DNA of 14,332 bases from NCBI GenBank assembly GCA_015657435.1, contig JADLKH010000005.1, positions 410,774-425,105 of the forward strand. Direction: 5' to 3'. A program made the translations under genes and the position numbers. The notes below the pieces were generated by a model, which had not been told where the DNA came from, ran no database searches, and saw only the letters and a program-made list of their open reading frames with translations. Shown in pieces: positions 7,692-14,332 of this stretch; position 1 is the stretch's first letter; each line of letters begins with the position of its first letter. The DNA comes from Synergistales bacterium. GTDB taxonomy: Bacteria; Synergistota; Synergistia; Synergistales; 79-D21.

Positions 7692-9356
7692 TTATCGGGC
7701 CAGCAAGAGGTAATCTTCCAGTATCGCCCTGAATGCGGGTGCCGCGATGGCACCCCCCAGATGCCCTTTTTGCGAGGGTTCGCCAAGGACGATCAAAAGA
7801 ATATGGTCGGGGTTTTCCGCAGGCCAAAACCCCGCAAAGGAGGCAACAAACCGTCCCCTGACATACTTCCCATGCTCCGCGACCTGGGCGGTTCCCGTTT
7901 TGCCGCCAACCGCAACATTCGGCGAGTTTGCGGCCTTGCCAGTGCCGTTCGTCACGACACGCCTCATCACGGCACGAACCCAATCGCTCGTTTTCTTCGA
8001 GATGACCACGTTCTTGACGAACTCCCCACCCCGGTAGGCAACATGACCTTCACCGTCCCTGGCCTCTCTCACTATGAACGGCCTGACGCAACGTCCACCG
8101 TTGATGACGGCAGAAAGAGCCGTTACAAGCTGAAGCGGGGTAACGCCGATCCCCTGCCCGATCGCGATGTTGGCCGGAACGACACCCCTCCATTGTTCGG
8201 GAGTGCTGACCAAACCCTCTTCTTCCGCGGGGAGTTCTATCCCGCTCATCGATGAAAAACCCCACTGTTTCAGATTGTCGTAGGCGAACCGTGGCCGAAA
8301 CCGGATCCCGATCTGCGCCATGCCCACGTTGCAGCTATTGATGAGAAGGTCAGGCAAGATCTGGCTCCCATGCGCCTTGATGTCGGTCACGACCCCGTCC
8401 GCGATTCTGATCCTCCCCGGGCATCGGAACGGCTCGTTTTCCCTGACCAGGGCCTGGTCCATCGCAATCGACATGATCACGGGCTTCAGCGTGGAACCCG
8501 GTTCGTACACTCTTCCGATGACGTTGTTGACCCTCACCGATGAATCCAACAGAGTTTCTCTGCGATTCGGATCGAACGTCGGCCAGGAAGCCGTAGCAAG
8601 CACGGCGCCGTTTCTCGGATCAAGGCAGACCGCAGCCGCCCATTTCGGTCGATATTCTTCCGTCGCTTCCTTGAGCCGCTTTTCGACGATCATCTGGAGA
8701 ACCGGATCGATCGTCAAAGTCATTTCTCCGGGGCCTGTCACCTTGGGAGCTCTCTGGAGCGAAAGGAGGTCGATCCCCTGGCCGGACGCATCCCTTGCGA
8801 GGATCTTGACTTGAGGCGGCGAAAAGAGAATATCCTGCCAGGATTGCTCCAACCCCGCGAGCCCCTCGTCGTCGATGTCGCAAAACCCGAGAACATGAGC
8901 GAGGAGCTCTCCCTGCGGGTAAACCCTTTTTCGCTCCTTGAGCGCATAGACTCCTTTCAGCTTCTTTGAAAGGAGACGCGCGGCCAATTCCGGCGGGACT
9001 TTTCTCGCAACCCAGACGAAACGCCCCTTCATGGGTCTGGAAAATTTCTTGAGATCCTCGACCGAAACCAGGTTTTTTAGGGTTGCCTTCAGTTCGGGGG
9101 CATTGGCGGGGTCCCAGTATTGAGGGTCGATGAATAGACTGGTGGCGGGGACGGATAAAGCCAGGGCGGCCCCTCGGCTATCCCGGATAACCCCACGGCT
9201 CGTGCTGATGGATATCTGGGTCCAGTACTGGCTGCTTGCCTGGAGAACCGTTCTCGGATCCGGCCAGGCCTGAATGATGACCAGCCGCACTGCGAGAATC
9301 GCGAGGGCAAGAAAGAGCCAGGTCCAGACATTTTTAAAGAGTCTAAACAGGCCTAT
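7692..9356 (-). CDS. ftsI: Division-specific transpeptidase FtsI (class B penicillin-binding protein)
   Basis: FtsI (PBP3) crosslinks septal peptidoglycan outside the cytoplasmic membrane and pairs with FtsW. Counting from the GTG at 9290, the product has the class B opening SRGVIRDSRGAALALS near 31-46, the catalytic SxxK motif STLK at 266-269 (S266), SCN at 319-321, and KTGT at 464-467 in GGKTGTAQVAE. All three transpeptidase motifs are intact. The start is unusual. GTG 9290 is the only usual start codon, yet it lies inside the membrane anchor, VWTWLFLALAILAVRLVII, and has no ribosome binding site. The frame is open upstream to 9392 with no ATG, GTG or TTG. I place the start at the ATA 9356-9354, eight bases after AAGGGGG; the CTG at 9350 is another option. 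The C-terminus lies 28 bases before murE. Confidence 0.92.
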   Translation of the reverse strand: MGLFRLFKNVWTWLFLALAILAVRLVIIQAWPDPRTVLQASSQYWTQISISTSRGVIRDSRGAALALSVPATSLFIDPQYWDPANAPELKATLKNLVSVEDLKKFSRPMKGRFVWVARKVPPELAARLLSKKLKGVYALKERKRVYPQGELLAHVLGFCDIDDEGLAGLEQSWQDILFSPPQVKILARDASGQGIDLLSLQRAPKVTGPGEMTLTIDPVLQMIVEKRLKEATEEYRPKWAAAVCLDPRNGAVLATASWPTFDPNRRETLLDSSVRVNNVIGRVYEPGSTLKPVIMSIAMDQALVRENEPFRCPGRIRIADGVVTDIKAHGSQILPDLLINSCNVGMAQIGIRFRPRFAYDNLKQWGFSSMSGIELPAEEEGLVSTPEQWRGVVPANIAIGQGIGVTPLQLVTALSAVINGGRCVRPFIVREARDGEGHVAYRGGEFVKNVVISKKTSDWVRAVMRRVVTNGTGKAANSPNVAVGGKTGTAQVAEHGKYVRGRFVASFAGFWPAENPDHILLIVLGEPSQKGHLGGAIAAPAFRAILEDYLLLAR

Positions 9357-9364
9357 CCCGACTA

Positions 9365-9371
9365 CCCCCTT
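9365..9371 (-). promoter_or_regulatory. Probable ribosome binding site of ftsI
   Basis: AAGGGGG on the minus strand lies eight bases before the ATA at 9356 and 14 before the CTG at 9350. It is the only strong purine-rich site between the ftsL stop and the FtsI membrane anchor. It argues that translation begins at about 9356-9350 and not at the GTG at 9290. Confidence 0.5.
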
Positions 9372-9392
9372 GCCGATACGACGATTTTCAGT

Positions 9393-9812
9393 TCAATCCT
9401 GGGCGTGGGCCTCTTTCTGAAAAAATCCGGCCAGGCTGAGCCCGGCAACGAATCCCTTTCTCCCCTTCTCCGGCCGCGAGGCCACGGCCACATGGCCCGA
9501 TACCGAGGCGGGAACCGTTACAACCGCCACTGCCGTCCCGTTTGCCATGCCCATTTTTGCACTCGCCACACTATACACTCTTGATGGAGATAGTAAAGAA
9601 GCCATATTGTTTCTCAAATCAAGCTCAATTTCCTGGTAGTTTTCAATCGTCTCGTTCAGGCGGGTGAGACGCTGTTCGAGGCTCATATTGTATAGCCGTA
9701 TCCCCCCAAGTCCCATGACGAGAACACCAAGAAGAACGGCTACCGCCGCGAAGGCCGAGTGGGGACGGCCGCCTCGCTGTTGAGGCTTTCGAGTTCTGGC
9801 AGTGACTCGCAT
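9393..9812 (-). CDS. ftsL: FtsL-like divisome protein (single membrane segment plus coiled coil)
   Basis: This 139-residue protein has a basic N-terminus (RVTARTRKPQQRGGR), one hydrophobic segment at about 20-38 (AFAAVAVLLGVLVMGLGGI), then a short heptad-like region (MSLEQRLTRLNETIENYQEIELDLRNN, given here only as positions 43-69), which is the architecture of FtsL. FtsL sequences are poorly conserved, so the call rests on architecture and on the position between rsmH and ftsI, where ftsL normally lies. In the family it bridges FtsB and FtsQ and activates FtsW-FtsI. The C-terminal 60 residues, rich in Ala, Val and Gly and ending EAHAQD, are longer than in E. coli FtsL and have no motif I recognise. 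The ATG at 9812 follows AGGTGA by six bases, in the last codons of rsmH. Confidence 0.78.
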   Translation of the reverse strand: MRVTARTRKPQQRGGRPHSAFAAVAVLLGVLVMGLGGIRLYNMSLEQRLTRLNETIENYQEIELDLRNNMASLLSPSRVYSVASAKMGMANGTAVAVVTVPASVSGHVAVASRPEKGRKGFVAGLSLAGFFQKEAHAQD

Positions 9813-9818
9813 CGCCGC

Positions 9819-10739
9819 TCACCTCTTTCTTCCTGCTTCGAAGCCCGCCATGCGGAAGACCCGCATCATCGCGCTCCTTGACTTGTAATTTCTCTCCACT
9901 TCTTCCGGCGAAGGCTGGATCGCCTTTCGTGGCGTCCGTCGCCCCATCCCGGCCGATTCCCAATCGTTGAAGGTGTGTTTGACGATCTTGTCCTCCAGCG
10001 AATGGTAGCTGACCACCACCACACAACCTGTTTCCTTCACGAGACGACCAGCCTGGTTCAACCCTTCGCTCAACGCTTCCATCTCGTCGTTGACGGCAAT
10101 CCTGAGCGCCTGGAAAACCCTGCGTGCCGGATGCCGGTTCATTTTCCTCTGCAGTGGCGCGGGCAACGTACCGCGAATCACGTTCACCAGCTCTACGGTT
10201 GTCCGGATCGACCCCTTGTGCTGCCGGTAGGCTACAATCCCTTTTGCGATCGCCCCCGCATGAGGTTCCTCGCCGTAATCCCTAAAAAGTCTGCGGAGTT
10301 CCTCTTGCGGAAGACTGTTCAGCAGATCGGCCGCCGTTCGCCCGTCTCTCCCCATCCTCATATCGAGGGGCCCCTCTTCCTGGAATGAAAACCCTCTCTC
10401 GGAAAGGGCGAGCTGGAGGTTTGAAACTCCCAGGTCGAACACAATCGAATCCGGTTTTTCCCACCCTGTTTCGTCCAGAATCTGTCCGATTTGCCGAAAA
10501 TTGCCCTCGCTTGCGATAAACCGTCCCTCTTCCTTCTCTTTGGACAACCGTACTATCGCTTGCTGCAAAGCCATCGGGTCCCGGTCGATTCCAAGAACCC
10601 GACACGAATTCCACCGGCTGAGGAAGCGCTCGGCATACCCGCCGAGGCCGAGAGTGGCGTCGACGATGAATTCAGGTTTCCCGGCAAGCTCGAGCTGCGT
10701 GACGATTTCTTCCAAGAGGACAGGGACATGCTCGATCAA
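9819..10739 (-). CDS. rsmH: 16S rRNA (cytosine-1402 N4) methyltransferase RsmH (MraW)
   Basis: RsmH uses S-adenosylmethionine to methylate N4 of C1402 in 16S rRNA, in the ribosomal P site; its gene is almost always second in dcw clusters. The 306 residues are full length. Family signatures are EHVPVLLEE near the N-terminus, the SAM-binding loop DATLGLGGYAE at 27-37, IDRDPMAL at 51-58, FDLGVSNLQL, GPLDMRMG, RVFQALRIAVNDE, and VVVSYHSLEDKIVK. The start is a TTG at 10739-10737 that overlaps the mraZ stop as TTGA, with GGTGG seven bases upstream. No ATG or GTG occurs in frame near the conserved N-terminus, so TTG is well supported. Confidence 0.97.
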   Translation of the reverse strand: MIEHVPVLLEEIVTQLELAGKPEFIVDATLGLGGYAERFLSRWNSCRVLGIDRDPMALQQAIVRLSKEKEEGRFIASEGNFRQIGQILDETGWEKPDSIVFDLGVSNLQLALSERGFSFQEEGPLDMRMGRDGRTAADLLNSLPQEELRRLFRDYGEEPHAGAIAKGIVAYRQHKGSIRTTVELVNVIRGTLPAPLQRKMNRHPARRVFQALRIAVNDEMEALSEGLNQAGRLVKETGCVVVVSYHSLEDKIVKHTFNDWESAGMGRRTPRKAIQPSPEEVERNYKSRSAMMRVFRMAGFEAGRKR

Positions 10740-11161
10740 AAGCCATCCACCTCTTCCGCGATTTCGGGCAGCGTCTCCATGACACGTGCCCTATAGCTGT
10801 CCCATTTTTCGGAATTCCAGACTTCGATGTGATCAAGGACACCGTTGATGCTGACTTCCTGGTCGATTTCCGCCTGGTCCCGCAAGGACTGGGGCAGGAG
10901 AATTCGGCCGGCCGGATCGATCGGGATTTCGTGGGCGGAGGCAAGAAGCACCCGAACAAGATCTCGGGTTTTTCCCTTGGAATAGGGAAGGCCGTGTAAC
11001 CTTTCCAACACTCCTTCCCAGCTTTTCTGGGAGTAGATCGACACGCACCGATCAATCCCGAAGGAGGCCACGACGCTGTTCCCGAGTTCCTCTCGGAACC
11101 GGGCGGGGATGACAAGGCGTCCCTTCGAATCCAGCCTGTGTTCGAACGTCCCCACCAGCAT
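10736..11161 (-). CDS. mraZ: Transcriptional regulator MraZ
   Basis: MraZ is a DNA-binding protein of the SpoVT-AbrB fold that forms a ring and represses its own dcw operon. The 141 residues hold two such repeats: FEHRLDSKGRLVIPARFRE at the N-terminus and EIPIDPAGRILLPQSLRD in the second half, each with the DxxGR.xxP core. The ATG at 11161 follows GGGAGG by nine bases; an in-frame TTG six bases earlier is too close to that site. The gene leads the operon and has a matching set of MraZ boxes just upstream, so autoregulation is expected. Its stop codon is shared with the start of rsmH. Confidence 0.97.
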   Translation of the reverse strand: MLVGTFEHRLDSKGRLVIPARFREELGNSVVASFGIDRCVSIYSQKSWEGVLERLHGLPYSKGKTRDLVRVLLASAHEIPIDPAGRILLPQSLRDQAEIDQEVSINGVLDHIEVWNSEKWDSYRARVMETLPEIAEEVDGF

Positions 11162-11173
11162 CGGCAAAATCCT

Positions 11174-11211
11174 CCCACGTTATGACACTTTATCCCACTT
11201 GAACCCACTTT
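11174..11211 (-). promoter_or_regulatory. MraZ operator: four direct repeats with a 10-bp period
   Basis: The minus strand holds AAAGTGG (11211-11205), CAAGTGG (11201-11195), AAAGTGT (11191-11185) and AACGTGG (11181-11175), each starting exactly ten bases after the last. Known MraZ sites are tandem repeats of this kind: TGGGN with five-base spacers in E. coli, and AAAGTG(T/G)N3 in Mollicutes. The last box merges with the mraZ Shine-Dalgarno sequence GGGAGG (11176-11171). A weaker GAAGTGA lies at 11219-11213, out of phase by two bases. Function is inferred from the match and position. Confidence 0.85.
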
Positions 11212-11215
11212 ATCA
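11207..11215 (-). promoter_or_regulatory. Candidate extended -10 element for the dcw operon
   Basis: TGATAAAGT on the minus strand fits the extended -10 pattern TGnTAnnnT. It would start transcription at about 11200 and give a leader of about 39 bases. Its end overlaps the first MraZ box, which suits repression. No good -35 hexamer lies 17 bases upstream, so this is a weak call. The rest of 11216-11336 shows no convincing promoter pair and no gene. Confidence 0.3.
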
Positions 11216-11336
11216 CTTCACTCCCCTTTGGCTTGGTTCGTTTGAATCAAATGGCTCTGTTTGTTCTAGGCATTTAGGCCCATTTTTAGGCGAAATTCAT
11301 CCGGGCCGGGTTCATTTCGGCGGTACGTCAAGGCAC

Positions 11337-11367
11337 AAAAAAAAAGACCCCCCTGTAGGGGGCCTTT
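11337..11367 (-). terminator. Intrinsic terminator of rnpB
   Basis: On the minus strand, AAAGG-CCCCC, loop TACA, GGGGGG-TC is followed by nine T residues (11345-11337). The five C-G pairs can be extended by the A-U pairs of AAAG with CTTT across a one-G bulge. It directly follows the 3' strand of the rnpB P1 helix and separates rnpB from the dcw operon. Confidence 0.9.
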
Positions 11368-11716
11368 GGAGGGAGCATCCCATAAGCCGGGTTCTGTCTT
11401 GAACGACCATTTATCTAGGCTCGGGCTTACGCCCGAGCTCGAGCGACCGTACCCGGGGTCGGCGGGCCGCTTCATCCCCCCCTATTCGGTCTTGCTCCGG
11501 ACGGGGTTTACCTAGCCCGCAAGTCACCCTGCGGCTGGTGGGCTCTTACCCCACCTTTTCACCCTTACCGGCGGTTTGGGCCGGCGGTATGTTTCTGTGG
11601 CACTGGCCTGAGGTTCGCACCTACTGGACGTTATCCAGCGTCCTGCCCTGTGGAGCCCGGACTTTCCTCCCCATCGGCCCTTGCGGGTGATGGCAGCGGT
11701 CGTTTGTGATACTCCC
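11368..11716 (-). ncRNA. rnpB: RNase P RNA (probably class A)
   Basis: This is the catalytic RNA of ribonuclease P, which removes the 5' leader of pre-tRNA. The conserved 5' core GAGGAAAGTCCGGGCTCC lies at 11669-11652, followed by the typical CAGGGCAGGACGCTGGATAA stretch. The 3' partner ACAGAACCCGGCTTAT (11397-11382) forms the other side of the P4 pseudoknot. The ends are set by P1: GGGAGTATC (11716-11708) pairs with GATGCTCCC (11379-11371) over nine positions with one G-U. A seven-pair hairpin with a four-base loop at 11437-11420 is one of its internal stems. The gene begins five bases after the stop of the carbonic anhydrase-like gene and ends in its own terminator. Confidence 0.97.
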
Positions 11717-11720
11717 AAGG

Positions 11721-12266
11721 TTATTCTACCTCAGGTCGGGCGCTTGCGACATCCCTTTTGCCGGCATGAGTCCTTGCCAGATCAACATAAGACTCCGCCA
11801 GTTTCCGGATCCTGTCGCGTTCGTCCGCCTTGACTTCCCGAATCACCTTTGCCGGGATTCCCATAAGCAGGCTGCCTGGCGGCACGGTCCTCCCCTCGGG
11901 AACAAGGCTGCCCGCTCCGACAACGGACCCTTCCCCGATGCGTGCCCCATCGAGAACGATGGCTCCCATGCCGATTAGGCACTCCTTCTCGATCACACAG
12001 CCGTGAAGGATAGCTCCATGGCCAACCGTCACGTCGTCTTCGATTTCCACGCCCAGCTGTGCGGTGACATGCAGAATCGCGCCATCCTGGATATTGCTCC
12101 TGGCTCCGATCCTGATTCCCTTCAGGTCTCCGCGTAGCACGGCTCCATACCAGACGCTCGAGTCTTTCCCCAAACTGACTGTCCCGACAATCACGGCGGA
12201 GTCGGCCGTGAAGGCCGCCTCCGCCGTTTCACATTTCCATCCAACGTCTTCGAACCCGTTCTTCAT
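11721..12266 (-). CDS. Gamma-class carbonic anhydrase-like hexapeptide-repeat protein
   Basis: The 181-residue protein is a left-handed beta-helix of the gamma-carbonic anhydrase family (YrdA/PaaY/CaiE-like). The hexapeptide pattern runs through about residues 25-140 (for example IGARSNIQDGAILHV and IGEGSVVGAGSLVP), with an alpha-helical C-terminus. The three metal-binding histidines are present: H66 in AILHV, and H83 and H88 in VGHGAILH. The family includes real carbonic anhydrases and proteins of unknown activity, so function is not settled by sequence. The ATG at 12266 follows GAGGG by five bases; a GTG at 12272 is too close to that site. The binding site overlaps the atpD stop, so it is likely translated from the ATPase mRNA. 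rnpB follows at once. Confidence 0.9.
   Translation of the reverse strand: MKNGFEDVGWKCETAEAAFTADSAVIVGTVSLGKDSSVWYGAVLRGDLKGIRIGARSNIQDGAILHVTAQLGVEIEDDVTVGHGAILHGCVIEKECLIGMGAIVLDGARIGEGSVVGAGSLVPEGRTVPPGSLLMGIPAKVIREVKADERDRIRKLAESYVDLARTHAGKRDVASARPEVE
11723..11728 (-). promoter_or_regulatory. Probable -10 box of rnpB
   Basis: TAGAAT differs from TATAAT at one position and is followed by six bases and then the first G of the P1 helix (11716), the right distance for a start site. Its last T is the first base of the TAA stop of the upstream gene, so the rest of the promoter lies in coding sequence. No clear -35 hexamer is seen 16-18 bases upstream. Confidence 0.55.
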
Positions 12267-12275
12267 GCACACCCT

Positions 12276-12902
12276 CTAGTGTGATCGGACAATTTCCTTG
12301 ATGACCATCAGTCGGCTTTGGCTCGACCGCTCCATCTCATCAAGCTTCATCGTGATGTCCCGAATCGTTTCCTTGAAGGACGGGATCATGACATGTTCCA
12401 GAGCGTTCACCCGGCGCCGGGTTCGCTCGATCTCGGAGGCCATGAGCTTCAAGGCCTTCTCGTCGGCCGCAAGGTTGATAAGCCTGGCAATCAGTTTTGA
12501 AAACCTTTCAAGGGCAACGTCCAGGCTACCGGGCGAGGTTGCCAGTCCGTAGCTTAGGCCTTCTCCGCTCTGGTCGACGGCATAGACCGGCACGATGACG
12601 CTCATGACGTTCCTGTAGGCCACCTCCAGGCTGCAGGAAGCCCCCGAAATCATCAGAGACTGCTCCAGCATGGCCGGCAGGGTCTGCGCTCTCGCAAGGA
12701 GAAAGCTGCGATAGCAATCCGCGAGTTCTTTTTCGAGCTGCTCGCGAAGGAGCTTGATGGCACGCGCACGGCCCAGGAATTCCTTGATCAGGGCATCCTG
12801 CTTATCCTTGAGAAGCTTGTGTCCCCTTTTCGCCACCACCAGGCGCTTCTTCAACCTGGAAAGCTCCATGCGATTCGGGTTCACGTTCAGTCGCTTCGCC
12901 AT
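12276..12902 (-). CDS. atpD: V/A-type ATPase subunit D (central stalk)
   Basis: Subunit D forms the coiled-coil shaft that turns inside the A3B3 head of V/A-type ATPases. The 208 residues match the family. The N-terminus LNVNPNRMELSRLKKRLVVA and the following LLKDKQDALIKEF are diagnostic, the middle has SYGLATSPGSLDVALERF, and the C-terminal helix contains TRRRVNALEHVMIP, a family signature. Both ends are long helices, as expected for the rotor. The ATG at 12902 follows GGGAGGGG, 14 bases after atpB ends. Gene order B then D is the usual end of bacterial V-type operons. The symbol should not be confused with F-type atpD. Confidence 0.96.
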   Translation of the reverse strand: MAKRLNVNPNRMELSRLKKRLVVAKRGHKLLKDKQDALIKEFLGRARAIKLLREQLEKELADCYRSFLLARAQTLPAMLEQSLMISGASCSLEVAYRNVMSVIVPVYAVDQSGEGLSYGLATSPGSLDVALERFSKLIARLINLAADEKALKLMASEIERTRRRVNALEHVMIPSFKETIRDITMKLDEMERSSQSRLMVIKEIVRSH

Positions 12903-12916
12903 GGGTCTGCCCCTCC

Positions 12917-14332
12917 CTACTGCTTCACCGTCTCAGGTCGTTTAACCTCCCGCGCGTCCAGAAGCGGCTTCAGGTACTTCTCGACATAGGCATCCCTCAC
13001 GCGCTTCAGCTCGCGGACCGGGATCATCGTCAACAATTCCCAGCCTAAGCTCAAGGTATCCTCGACGGTGCGGTTCTCGTACTCGCCCTGTCTGACATAT
13101 CGATCCTCGAAGGCATCCGAGAATCGGGCGAAGGCCTTGTCTTCCTCCGTCAGCGCCCCTTCCCCGAGGATGATTGCAAGTTCCTTCGCTTCCTTGCCAC
13201 GGGCATAGGCGGCAAAAAGCTGGTTCATAAGGTCAGCATGGTCTTCACGGGTTTTTCCCTTGCCGATCCCTTTGTCCTTCAACCTCGAAAGCGACGGCAT
13301 GACGTCCACGGGAGGATAAATCCCCTTCCGGTGCAAACCCCGGCTAAGGATGATCTGGCCTTCAGTGATGTAACCCGTCAGGTCCGGAATCGGGTGGGTT
13401 TTGTCATCTTCCGGCATCGTCAGGATGGGGAACTGGGTGATCGAGCCCTTCCTGCCCCTCAGTCGGCCTGCCCGCTCGTACATGGTTGCAAGGTCGGTGT
13501 AGAGATAGCCGGGATATCCGCGTCGACCGGGAACTTCCTTACGAGCCGCCGAAATCTCCCGAAGGGCCTCGCAGTAGTTGGTCAAGTCGGTCAGGATGAC
13601 GAGGACATGCATGTCGCATTCAAAAGCGAGATACTCCGCCGCCGTCAGCGCCAGTCGGGGGGTAGTGATCCGCTCGATCGCCGGGTCGTCAGCCAGGTTG
13701 ACGAACATGACCGTTCTTTCGATTGCTCCGGTTTTCCGGAAATCTTCCATGAAGAAGGACGCTTCTTCAAAGGTGATCCCCATCGCGGCAAATACGACGG
13801 CAAAGGCCTCGTGCCCGCTGATGACCGACGCTTGGCGCGCGATCTGCGCGGCCATACGGTTATGGGGAAGACCGCTTCCCGAGAAGATCGGAAGCTTCTG
13901 ACCCCTGACAAGAGGGTTCATGCCGTCGATTGTGGAAATGCCCGTCTGGATGAACTCGGACGGGAAGTCCCGGGAATAAGGGTTGATCGGGTTGCCGTTG
14001 ATGTCCAGCAGGGCTTCCGGAATAACGCCTGTTCCGCCGTCGAGGGGCTCGCCCCGGCCATTGAAGATGCGCCCCAGCATCGTCCGGCTGACCGGCAGCG
14101 TCAGAACCTTCCCGAGAAAACGGACCTTTGTCGATTCGACGTCAATCCCCGTCGTTCCCTCAAAAACCTGGACCAAGGCCTTGTCGGTCGTGATTTCGAG
14201 GACACGTCCCCTTCTTCTTTCTCCAGAGGCCAGCTCGATCTCCACGAGCTCGTCGTAACGGACCTCGTTGACCTTTTCGACAACCAACAGCGGGCCCGAG
14301 AGGTTGGTGATGGTTCGATACTCTCTAGGCAA
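12917..14332 (-). CDS. atpB: V/A-type ATPase subunit B (non-catalytic), cut at the window edge
   Basis: Subunit B is the regulatory nucleotide-site subunit that alternates with catalytic subunit A in the peripheral head. The 471 codons visible read [68 protein letters not shown] (in place of a Walker A loop, typical of B), [54 protein letters not shown] and [12 protein letters not shown], in family order. The last in-window codon is a TTG at 14332-14330. It could be the start, since the product would begin close to where homologues do, but a few more codons may lie outside. The gene belongs to an ATPase operon that may synthesise ATP or pump H+ or Na+; the ion cannot be judged here. Confidence 0.96.
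   Translation of the reverse strand: MPREYRTITNLSGPLLVVEKVNEVRYDELVEIELASGERRRGRVLEITTDKALVQVFEGTTGIDVESTKVRFLGKVLTLPVSRTMLGRIFNGRGEPLDGGTGVIPEALLDINGNPINPYSRDFPSEFIQTGISTIDGMNPLVRGQKLPIFSGSGLPHNRMAAQIARQASVISGHEAFAVVFAAMGITFEEASFFMEDFRKTGAIERTVMFVNLADDPAIERITTPRLALTAAEYLAFECDMHVLVILTDLTNYCEALREISAARKEVPGRRGYPGYLYTDLATMYERAGRLRGRKGSITQFPILTMPEDDKTHPIPDLTGYITEGQIILSRGLHRKGIYPPVDVMPSLSRLKDKGIGKGKTREDHADLMNQLFAAYARGKEAKELAIILGEGALTEEDKAFARFSDAFEDRYVRQGEYENRTVEDTLSLGWELLTMIPVRELKRVRDAYVEKYLKPLLDAREVKRPETVKQ

Noticed and set aside
7664..7786. N-terminal extension of the MurE frame to 7786
   Set aside because: It would overlap ftsI by 95 bases, has no MurE similarity, and the ATG at 7663 has a good ribosome binding site.
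9393..9395. UGA between ftsL and ftsI as a selenocysteine codon
   Set aside because: FtsL and FtsI are not selenoproteins, the frames are separate genes, and a fusion would put the FtsI domain on the wrong side of the membrane.
11162..11167. TTG start of mraZ at 11167
   Set aside because: It is too close to GGGAGG, and the ATG at 11161 gives the normal MraZ N-terminus.
11326..11331. TTGACG on the minus strand as a -35 box for the dcw operon
   Set aside because: No -10-like hexamer lies 16-18 bases downstream (the region is CGGCCC), and it sits right at the rnpB terminator.
11420..11437. Strong CTCGGGC/GCCCGAG hairpin as a separate terminator
   Set aside because: It lies inside rnpB, has no T-run, and is best read as an internal stem of the RNase P RNA.
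11524..11718. Minus-strand open frame inside the rnpB region
   Set aside because: It falls on conserved RNase P RNA sequence and has no protein features.

Overview
The window is a compact run of genes that all read on the minus strand, described here in transcription order from right to left. It carries no mobile elements, CRISPR arrays or tRNAs. A V/A-type ATPase (subunits B and D) sits beside a division and cell wall (dcw) cluster, and the MurE has the DNPR motif of meso-diaminopimelate-adding enzymes. That combination, with GC-rich DNA and dense ATGA-type gene overlaps, suggests an anaerobic diderm bacterium such as a member of Synergistota. This placement is an inference from gene content, not from a phylogenetic marker search.

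Right part (14332-11721): the end of a V-type ATPase operon, atpB (cut by the window edge) and atpD, followed by a gamma-class carbonic anhydrase-like hexapeptide protein whose ribosome binding site overlaps the atpD stop codon. Middle (11716-11337): rnpB, the RNase P RNA, with a good -10 box fused to the stop codon of the preceding gene and a strong intrinsic terminator. Next comes a short regulatory region (about 11336-11162) with four MraZ boxes on an exact 10-bp period, running into the mraZ ribosome binding site.

Left part (11161-1): the dcw cluster in canonical order, mraZ, rsmH, ftsL-like, ftsI, a murE-murF fusion, mraY, murD, ftsW, murG and the start of murC. Neighbours overlap or lie within about 30 bases, so it is almost certainly one operon under MraZ autoregulation. 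MurC, MurD, MurE and MurF build the UDP-MurNAc-pentapeptide. MraY and MurG turn it into lipid I and lipid II. FtsW and FtsI polymerise and crosslink septal peptidoglycan, and FtsL links them to the divisome.

Three points deserve attention. (1) murE and murF are fused in one frame, at a TGATG that looks like a former stop/start overlap. (2) The MurF half is broken by a -1 frame change at C CCC CCG (5222-5216), exactly between its ATPase and C-terminal domains. This is either a homopolymer sequencing error or a real slippage site. (3) ftsI has no ATG, GTG or TTG upstream of its membrane anchor; the best-placed start is an AUA with a good Shine-Dalgarno sequence. No wholly new system was found; the rest is well-conserved core biology.
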